50,015 bases of DNA, taken from NCBI GenBank assembly GCA_020056715.1, contig JAGVHG010000036.1, positions 1 through 50,015 of the forward strand. The letters run 5' to 3'. This document shows, piece by piece, positions 1 to 5,768 of the stretch (the stretch's first letter is position 1; each line of letters begins with the position of its first letter). Source of the stretch: Phycisphaerae bacterium. GTDB lineage: Bacteria > Planctomycetota > Phycisphaerae > UBA1845. The translations under genes and the position numbers were made by a program. The notes under the pieces are model-generated. The model made no database searches and had not been told where the DNA came from. It saw only the letters and a program-made list of their open reading frames with translations.

Positions 1-10
1 ACTCCTTTCT

Positions 11-36
11 GCCCGTTCCGCCGCAGGCGGACGGGC
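11..36. repeat. GC-rich hairpin mini-repeat
   Basis: An inverted repeat pairs GCCCGTTCCGCC with GGCGGACGGGC around a GCA loop with one bulged T. It could end a gene lying left of the window, but no T-run follows. The TCCGCC/GGCGGA core resembles the hairpin between rplJ and rplL, so I read it as a dispersed mini-repeat. Confidence 0.4.
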
Positions 37-46
37 TGAATCCGGT

Positions 47-75
47 TGACAACCGAGTCATCACCATACTTTCTT
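47..75 (+). promoter_or_regulatory. Possible sigma70 promoter upstream of the first gene
   Basis: A perfect TTGACA at 47-52 is followed after about 16-17 bases by a weak -10 (TACTTT/ACTTTC). It lies about 100 bases before the GTG start of the gene at 174. The -10 is poor, so this is tentative. Confidence 0.3.
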
Positions 76-173
76 TACATACACTTCGGAGCGCCACCTC
101 GCCACCGCCGGCCGGCGCGGAGTGGATCGAAGCCTACCGTCACTGGGCTGCCTGTGGGTGAGGGAGACGAAAC

Positions 174-1340
174 GTGAGCGAGTATCAGTATTATGGGTTC
201 CAAGCCATTGACCGGCCGCTGTCCGAGGACGACATGCGATGGCTGCGGGGGCTCTCCACGCGCGCCCAGATCACCACGACGAGTTTTGTGAATGTGTACA
301 ACTGGGGTGATTTCCGCGGAGACCCGATCAAGCTGATGGAGCGGTGCTTTGACGTTTTCGTCTATGCCGCGAACTGGGGCTCCCGCCGGTTCATGCTGCG
401 GCTGCCTCGCGCTTCGTTCGACGCCGCTCGTGCTGAGCTGCACTGCGCCAGAGACTGCGTTTCGCTACGACAGAAGAAAGATTGCGTCCTGCTCGAGTTC
501 AGCCGTGACGATGAGCCCGGCGAATGGGAAGGATGGGACGACGGATCAGGGTGGTTAGCCTCGCTGACACCACTGCGCGGGGACGTGCTCGATGGCGACT
601 GGCGGTGCCTCTATCTGGCTTGGCTCTGCGGGATCGAGATCGAGACTCTGCCCGAGAGCGCCACAGAGCCACCGGTCCCGCCGGGCATGAAGGACCTGTC
701 GGCACCGCTTCGGGCGCTCGTGGACTTTCTCGGGATCGACACCGAGCTTATCGAAGTCGCCGCGGAACGAAGCGCAGCACACACTACTACGGAGCCTCCT
801 GCTGGTGCTCTTGACAAGTGGATTCGCTCGCTTCCCGTTGCCGAGAAAGACGAGCTGCTGCTGAGAATCGCTCAGGGCGACGAGCCGAATCCACGCCGAA
901 GCCTAGTGCAAAGTTTCAAGGAGGCGACACAGGGTCACCACAAGACGAGCTACGATGAAGACTCGCCGGCGCGCCGAACAGTCGCGCAAATCTCCGAAGC
1001 GTGGCAGCAGCTATCCGGCGCGAAGCAGCGTCATCTCGCCGAGCAAGCCGAAAAAGAACGCGAACGTCAGGCCCGCGCGGAGGCCCAAGCACGGAAGAAG
1101 CACCTGGAAGACATCGCGTCGCGAGCCGACGCAATCTGGAAGCAGGCCTCGGCGTGGATCGCAAAGCGAACGCCGAAGGGATACGACCGCGCCGTCGAAC
1201 TGCTGTCCGACCTGAAGGACGCAGCGGCCGTCGCGAATCGCACCGAAGAGTTCGACGAGCAGCTCCGAGATCTCCGTGAGCGGCATGCGGGCAAACCGAG
1301 CTTGATCCGCCGGCTCGAGCAGGCTGGGCTTGAGGGATAA
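174..1340 (+). CDS. Conserved hypothetical protein, 388 aa
   Basis: The gene starts at GTG with an upstream GGGAGA ribosome-binding site. The protein is soluble, with no signal peptide or membrane segment. The first ~165 residues form a Trp- and Tyr-rich globular part (FVNVYNWGDFRG, FVYAANWGSRRFMLRLPR). A linker follows, then a charged helical stretch rich in Glu, Arg and Ala (about 285-310) that looks coiled-coil. The tail ends in a KPSLIRRLEQAGL-type motif. I remember proteins of this general appearance as hypotheticals in other bacteria, sometimes near SWIM zinc-finger genes, but I cannot assign a function. It sits at the left edge of a presumed integrated element with a transposase and an integrase, so it may be cargo. 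The other end of the element lies outside the window. Confidence 0.75.
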   Translation: MSEYQYYGFQAIDRPLSEDDMRWLRGLSTRAQITTTSFVNVYNWGDFRGDPIKLMERCFDVFVYAANWGSRRFMLRLPRASFDAARAELHCARDCVSLRQKKDCVLLEFSRDDEPGEWEGWDDGSGWLASLTPLRGDVLDGDWRCLYLAWLCGIEIETLPESATEPPVPPGMKDLSAPLRALVDFLGIDTELIEVAAERSAAHTTTEPPAGALDKWIRSLPVAEKDELLLRIAQGDEPNPRRSLVQSFKEATQGHHKTSYDEDSPARRTVAQISEAWQQLSGAKQRHLAEQAEKERERQARAEAQARKKHLEDIASRADAIWKQASAWIAKRTPKGYDRAVELLSDLKDAAAVANRTEEFDEQLRDLRERHAGKPSLIRRLEQAGLEG

Positions 1341-1381
1341 CCGTTGTTGTTCCTCCCCGTGCCTCCCGAAAATATCGAACG

Positions 1382-1399
1382 CCTTGTCTATCAACAAGG
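1382..1399. repeat. Inverted repeat after the hypothetical gene
   Basis: CCTTGT and ACAAGG are separated by six bases, 42 bases after the stop of the upstream gene. It could be a weak terminator or part of a mobile-element boundary. There is no T-run. Confidence 0.25.
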
Positions 1400-1420
1400 G
1401 ACTTGCGAATTGACGCCTTC

Positions 1421-1448
1421 AGCCCCGGGGCTATGGTCTCCAGACCAT
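1421..1448. repeat. Two adjacent palindromes before the transposase
   Basis: AGCCCCGGGGCT (1421-1432) is a perfect 12-base palindrome. It is directly followed by ATGGTCTCCAGACCAT (1433-1448), a near-perfect inverted repeat with 7-base arms. They lie just upstream of the transposase start. They could be an IS-end structure or a dispersed mini-repeat. Confidence 0.45.
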
Positions 1449-1473
1449 GGCTGACGTTTTCGGAGAATGTGAA

Positions 1474-2496
1474 ATGGGCTGGATTCGTATCTTTGGACTG
1501 TTCCTCCGCGGCGTTCTTCGTGACCGAACGGAACTCGCCGCCGAGAACCTCGCCCTTCGGCAGCAACTCGCCATTCTCCAACAGAAGTCGAAAACGCCGC
1601 GCCTGCGCAGGCGGGATCGGATCTTCTGGGCATTGCTTTCCAGAATCTGGGCCGATTGGCGATCGGCGTTGCTCATCGTGCTACCCGACACCGTGGTCCG
1701 CTGGCATCGCGAGGGCTTTAGGCTCTTCTGGCGATGGAAGTCTCGAACGGGCAAAGTCGGCCGACTGAAGATCAAGGCCGAGATTCGCAACCTGATCCGC
1801 CGCATGTCGCGTGAAAATCCGTTGTGGGGCACGCCGCGGATCCAATCCGAGCTCGCGCTGCTGGGCCATGTTGTCGCCGAGTCCACCATCGACGAGTACA
1901 GAGATCACCCGCGCAAACCGCCCTCGCAGACGTGGCGGACGTTCCTCGACAACCATGTCAAGGACATCGTCGCAGTTGATTTTTTCACGGTTCCGACCGC
2001 GACGTTTCGGATTATCTTCACGTTTGTTGTGTTGCGGCACGATCGGCGGCATGTCGTACACTTTAACGTCACGGCTCATCCAACAGCAGAATGTACCGCA
2101 CAACAAATCGTCGAAGCTTTTCCATTCGACGAAGCGCCGCGATTCTTGATTCGTGATCGCGATTCGATCTACGGCGCGTTTTTCCAGGAACGGGTTAAGC
2201 ACATGGGCATCCAGGAAGTCGTGATCGCACCGCGCTCCCCCTGGAAAAATCCTTATTGCGAACGCCTGGTCGGTTCGATCCGGCGCGAGTGCCTCGATCA
2301 CGTCATCGTCCTTAACGAGCGTCATCTCATGCGCATCCTTCGATCGTACTTCCACTACTATCTGCACTCCCGAACACATCTCTCGTTAGAACGAAACTCG
2401 CCAATCGAGCGAGAGGTCGAACTGCCATGCCGCGGCAGTGTTGTCGCCATTCCGGAAGTCGGCGGACTGCATCATCGGTATCGCCGCGCAGCCTGA
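1474..2496 (+). CDS. DDE transposase / integrase core-domain protein
   Basis: This is a transposase of the rve (retroviral integrase-like) fold, expected to cut and rejoin the ends of an insertion sequence. The ATG at 1474 (Met-Gly-Trp-Ile) is preferred because GGAGA lies 8 bases upstream; an ATG at 1447 is also in frame. An N-terminal leucine-rich helical region (ENLALRQQLAILQ) precedes a helix-turn-helix-like stretch near residues 80-135. The catalytic core follows with D169 (VDFF), D228/D230 (RDRDS) and E263 (NPYCERLVGS). The D-to-E spacing of about 35 fits the DDE pattern, and the C-terminus runs to a usual-looking end. About 340 aa, apparently intact. No clear terminal inverted repeats or target duplication could be found by eye, so the element's borders are open. 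It is followed after 117 bases by the integrase gene. Confidence 0.85.
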   Translation: MGWIRIFGLFLRGVLRDRTELAAENLALRQQLAILQQKSKTPRLRRRDRIFWALLSRIWADWRSALLIVLPDTVVRWHREGFRLFWRWKSRTGKVGRLKIKAEIRNLIRRMSRENPLWGTPRIQSELALLGHVVAESTIDEYRDHPRKPPSQTWRTFLDNHVKDIVAVDFFTVPTATFRIIFTFVVLRHDRRHVVHFNVTAHPTAECTAQQIVEAFPFDEAPRFLIRDRDSIYGAFFQERVKHMGIQEVVIAPRSPWKNPYCERLVGSIRRECLDHVIVLNERHLMRILRSYFHYYLHSRTHLSLERNSPIEREVELPCRGSVVAIPEVGGLHHRYRRAA

Positions 2497-2613
2497 GCAA
2501 CGGCTTCGTAGTTCACGTTACACACGAGTTCAAGGCAACCGGTCCGCCCGCCGGCCGGAATTCAGCGACGCGTCCACCCGAAAATCGTCGCTTACGTCTG
2601 CTTCGTCCACGAT

Positions 2614-3828
2614 GTGGTGCTGCCAAACCCGTGCTCCTCGAACTCGAAACACCCCGGATCGAGTTTTCGGGATGGACAGGCGTCAAGGAGCACCGGCGAA
2701 ACGGATCTTGCGTTCGCCCGGCTCGTCGCCGGCCGTAAGAGCGAAGAACTCTTTCGAGGCCGGCACTACCCGGAGGAACGGCAGCCGCAGCGAACGCGTC
2801 TCGGTCCGGTGATCGATGAATTCATCGCATACATCGAGACTCTGGACCGAAGCCACGACTATGTTGCAAAGCTCAGGGGCAGGCTCAGCTGCCTGCAGAG
2901 CTGGATGGAGAAGCGACGGTTGGTTCTCGTACAGGACATCAATCCGAGCTTGCTACAGAAGTTCCAGACGTACCTGCGGGACGAACGCTGTGTCACGGCA
3001 ACGACGGCGAACCACTATCTCGATGCCGTGCACAACTTCTGCGGGTACGTGATCTTCAAGCGCAAGCTCATGTCCGGTCCGAATCCGGCCGCGACGGGCC
3101 GGCAGGCCGAGCTCGATCGGTTGCCGCGCCGTACGCTGCCGCCGCCGACCATCTATCCGGATCAGATCAACGCCGTTATCGAAGTCGCCGCAAACCACTT
3201 CGACACGCAGATCGTGAACCTCATCGTGTTCATCTGCGAGGGTGGCTTCCGGTTCCAGGAGCTTCAGTTCCTTCAGGTCGGTGACATTAACCTGCAGGAA
3301 CGCGAGATCATCCTGGACATCAAGCGGCCGGATCCTGAACGAGTTCGACCTGAGTTGCGTAAGCGATGCATGACGGCTGCAGGTCTGTGGATCCCCAAAA
3401 CGCGCGCGGCTAGCCGCCCCGTACACATCACGGATCGGCTGCTTCGCACGATCGGCTCCATGGGGCTCGGCCAAGCGTCCGACTGGGTGTTTCTCAACTC
3501 GGCCGGAAACCAGATTGCGGGTAACAAGACCCTGCAGCGGTTGAAACGCTACGCCCTTGAGGCCAAGGTGCTCGTGGATAAGCACCCGGAGACGAGCGAA
3601 CCGTTGTCGCAGCTTCGATGGCATTGGCTGCGGCACTACCACCGAACCCGGGCGCACGTCAGCAAGATCCGTCGTGAAGTGTCCAAGGTGGCGATGGGAC
3701 ACGCCGCCGACCAGATCCATGACCACTACCGTGGCTTGGATCGGTTCGCGTTCCACGCCGAGTACGCGAAGTTCGAAAGCGGTATCGATGACGCGCTTCT
3801 GACCCCGAAAAAGGCGCCCGGAGGGTGA
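2614..3828 (+). CDS. Tyrosine recombinase / phage-type integrase
   Basis: This is a site-specific recombinase that would join an element's att site with a chromosomal one. An N-terminal SAM-like core-binding domain lies at about residues 65-150 (VIDEFIAYIETLDRS onward). The catalytic domain follows with the full residue set in order: R213 (GGFRFQEL), H337 and R340 (HWLRH), H363 (MGHAA) and the nucleophile Y372 (HDHYRG). The GTG at 2614 is the first clear in-frame start. The reading frame stays open upstream to a stop at 2509-2511 without an ATG, so the true start is uncertain. The gene stops 74 bases from the 3' end of ssrA, a classic integration target, and points toward it. This suggests an element integrated into the tmRNA gene and extending leftward. 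The catalytic set suggests it is functional. Confidence 0.88.
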   Translation: MVLPNPCSSNSKHPGSSFRDGQASRSTGETDLAFARLVAGRKSEELFRGRHYPEERQPQRTRLGPVIDEFIAYIETLDRSHDYVAKLRGRLSCLQSWMEKRRLVLVQDINPSLLQKFQTYLRDERCVTATTANHYLDAVHNFCGYVIFKRKLMSGPNPAATGRQAELDRLPRRTLPPPTIYPDQINAVIEVAANHFDTQIVNLIVFICEGGFRFQELQFLQVGDINLQEREIILDIKRPDPERVRPELRKRCMTAAGLWIPKTRAASRPVHITDRLLRTIGSMGLGQASDWVFLNSAGNQIAGNKTLQRLKRYALEAKVLVDKHPETSEPLSQLRWHWLRHYHRTRAHVSKIRREVSKVAMGHAADQIHDHYRGLDRFAFHAEYAKFESGIDDALLTPKKAPGG

Positions 3829-3833
3829 AGTTT

Positions 3834-3853
3834 ACTGGGCACTAACTGGGCAC
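3834..3853. repeat. Direct repeats ACTGGGCAC between integrase and ssrA
   Basis: ACTGGGCAC occurs at 3834-3842 and again at 3845-3853, an 11-base period, right after the integrase stop codon. Short direct repeats beside an integrase gene are typical of arm-type or excisionase binding sites. That role is an inference. Confidence 0.45.
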
Positions 3854-3876
3854 ACCTTTTTTTTGGGATCGTAACC

Positions 3877-3891
3877 CTTTGTCAGACAAAG
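3877..3891. repeat. Palindrome CTTTGTC-A-GACAAAG next to the tmRNA 3' end
   Basis: A perfect 7+7 inverted repeat around one base lies 10 bases outside the 3' end of ssrA. It could be the crossover core of an att site or a short transcription-stop hairpin. The one-base centre favours a dyad protein-binding site. Confidence 0.45.
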
Positions 3892-3901
3892 AGTTAGTTA
3901 A

Positions 3902-4251
3902 TGGAGGCGGGGGGAATCGAACCCCCGTCCCGCGACGGCATTCAGGATGCTTCTACGTGCATAGTCGATCGTTTGTTTCTCGGGTCGGTGGACGCCGGTC
4001 GACAGGCTGCCACCTTCCCCAGCCCAACTGTGTCTTACCCGCGCACCGTCAGGCGGCGCACGCGGGCCAGCCTGCTGGTGTCGTCGGGCGAATTAGCAGG
4101 CGTCATCCGCGCGACGGGCTACGGGTTTTTACGCAGCCATGGCATAAGAATGGTTGCCATATAGTTTTTCGCCAGGTGTTTTACGAGGCCTCCTGACAAC
4201 CTCGGCACGCCACATTCCTTTCAACTCGCCCGGTCGAATCCAATCGCCCCC
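3902..4251 (-). ncRNA. ssrA: tmRNA (transfer-messenger RNA)
   Basis: This RNA rescues stalled ribosomes and tags the nascent peptide for proteolysis. The tRNA-like ends are clear. The 5' end reads GGGGGCG then ATTGGATTCGACCGGGC, and the 3' end has a T-arm (GGGTTCGATTCCC) and an acceptor strand CGCCTCC plus discriminator A, giving seven acceptor pairs. CCA is not encoded. The internal reading frame at 4129-4173 gives a tag ending YAMAA-stop, close to the usual YALAA end. Length 350 bases, normal for one-piece tmRNA. An integrase gene abuts the 3' end. Confidence 0.93.
4129..4173 (-). other. tmRNA tag-peptide reading frame
   Basis: Reading from a GGC resume codon gives GEKLYGNHSYAMAA followed by TAA. 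The C-terminal A-M-A-A fits the family's hydrophobic protease-recognition end. The resume codon is inferred by alignment of position, not proven: the frame could start one or two codons earlier. Confidence 0.75.
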
Positions 4252-4261
4252 GGACGCTCAC

Positions 4262-4290
4262 ATTATAGCATCCGAAGTCTCCCAGGGGAA
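4262..4290 (-). promoter_or_regulatory. Extended -10 promoter of ssrA
   Basis: A perfect TATAAT (4267-4262, minus strand) is preceded by TGC, forming an extended -10. A weak -35 TTCCCC lies at 4290-4285 with a 17-base spacer. The RNA 5' end is 11 bases downstream. Confidence 0.8.
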
Positions 4291-4374
4291 TGACCAGCCA
4301 CGGAGCCACGAAGCCACGAAAGGGGGGGGCGAAACGCCCAGATCAGAGCCGGGAGCGGAGGCGGCTTTTTGTTT

Positions 4375-4470
4375 ACGCATTCGCACTTCTCTTTTTGATG
4401 CGTCAGTTTCAAATGGGTTCGTTTTGCGAGTACGTTGTTTTCGCGTAGTGTCATGTGGTGGCACTTGGTG
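4375..4470 (+). repeat. Dispersed repeat, copy A (~96 bases)
   Basis: It starts ACGCATTCGCACTT and contains TTTCAAATGGGTTCGTTTTG. It matches 49616-49710 in the same orientation at roughly 85% identity by eye. Both copies are intergenic. Confidence 0.8.
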
Positions 4471-4654
4471 AATGGTGGATGCGGAATAGGGAATGGTGAA
4501 ATGGCGGCAGGCGGCGGTGACGATAGCGGACGACTTGGGCGTTCCGCGAGCGTCCGTGGGTTTGAGGCGGTTGGGGAGGCGCTGCTCGTTGGACACGACC
4601 TTTTTCACAGCGTATTTCCTCCATCCCAATAACTTGACGGGTGATCGGTGGGAC

Positions 4655-4675
4655 GGCGATCGCGGAGCGATCGCC
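4655..4675. repeat. GGCGATCGC inverted repeat
   Basis: GGCGATCGC-GGA-GCGATCGCC is a perfect 9-base-arm hairpin. Each arm contains the self-complementary octamer GCGATCGC. Probably another dispersed mini-repeat. Confidence 0.6.
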
Positions 4676-4791
4676 CAGAGACGAGAAACGCCCGGGGAAC
4701 CGGGCGACAGCGGGCACCTTTGGGGGGCGGATCGCGTCGCCATCAAAGACGCCCACCCCGGCCCTCTCGCCGGGAGGGAAAGGGAGCCGTC

Positions 4792-5768
4792 TTATGGGCC
4801 GGCGAGCAGTCCCCGTCGGCGAAGAACGAGCGTGCCCGCCGTGGTGGTGAGCAACGCGAGGATGCCCAGGCCCCATTCGGAGACCGTGGGAATGCACTGG
4901 CCCTCGACCTGCGTGTTGTTCGGATCGTAGGGGCACGGATCGCACGCGTCGCCGAAGGCGTCGCCGTCGAAGTTGGACTGGTTCACGTTGGAGATCGTTG
5001 GGCAGTTGTCGAAAGGGATGCAAATTCCGTCGCCGTCGGTGTCTTCGCCCGGCAAACAAACCGCGTAGCGGAGTAACCGTAGCTCCGTCGTGCTCGACCC
5101 AATATGAGTCCCGTCGCCGAAACCCACATAGTTCTCCGTTCCGCAGCAGTTCACGTGGCTACCCACGGGCTTGCTCGCGATGGTCTGACCATCGACGTAC
5201 AAGGTGCCGACGCCCGCTGTGACCACAAGGCGGTAATTATGAAAGCTACCTGTGTTTAACGGCATTACAGGGGACTCTTCCGGGCAAAAACAGCAACCAG
5301 TATCGAGGATGACGCCGCCCGGAGTGAGCCCGACAGAGAAATGCCGCATCGAGCCGTCATGCACGCTGAAGATATAACCAGGCTTCATCGAACCCGTGGG
5401 TCCCGGACATGAGGCGCCACCGTCGCCGTCGCAGATGAGAGCGTCAGTGTAAGTCGATGATATGACTCTCAAATTGGCCTCCAAAACAATGACGGCGCTA
5501 AAATCGATGGGAACGTCTTGGCGGTACCAGTATTGGTATCCCCCTGTCCCGCAAGTAGTGGGGAACCCTGCATTGCTCGTTGGCCCTTGGTGGAGAATCC
5601 CGACGCTGACCGTTGGAGCCGGTGAATCGCCGCTAGTGAAATATGTCCAACCCTGCGTTTGGGCAAGGTCCCAAGACTCGGATCGTACGTCTTCCACGTG
5701 TCGGCCCGCGCAAGCGCCGGCGACAAGATCGTGACCAAGCTTGCGAGGATGCCGATCCACTTTGTCAT
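4792..5768 (-). CDS. Secreted IPTL-CTERM-type protein with thrombospondin type 3-like repeats (frameshifted)
   Basis: An exported, surface-anchored protein of unknown ligand. Residues 1-22 from the ATG at 5768 are a clean signal peptide (MTKWIGILASLVTILSP, then ALARA). The mature part opens ADTWKTYDPSLGTL and should continue as QTQGWTYFTSGDS. Those two segments lie in different frames; restoring one C to the GGG at 5661-5663 joins them as TLPQTQGW. The middle region looks like a concanavalin-A/LamG-type lectin fold. Calcium-binding Asp-rich repeats follow (DTDGDGICIPFDNCP, FDGDAFGDACDPC). The C-terminus is IPTVSEWG, a hydrophobic helix and an RRR stop-transfer, the pattern of exosortase/archaeosortase-type sorting signals. 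The break is either a real pseudogene mutation or a sequencing error. The signal-peptide frame overlaps the open end of the kinase frame. Confidence 0.75.

Larger units (their letters stand above)
4252..4791. other. Repeat-rich intergenic region
   Basis: No convincing gene lies here. The stretch holds the ssrA promoter, a GATCAGAGCCGGGAGCGGAG motif shared with the kinase gene, a ~95-base dispersed repeat and a GCGATCGC double palindrome. A CCGGCCCTCTC element sits next to the secreted-protein stop. Open frames across it are made of these repeats and do not look like protein. Confidence 0.7.

Noticed and set aside
4258-4746. 162-codon minus-strand frame between ssrA and the secreted protein
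   Set aside because: It runs through dispersed repeats and the ssrA promoter. A similar RKTNPFETDA reading in repeat copy B comes from the repeat itself, not from a conserved protein.
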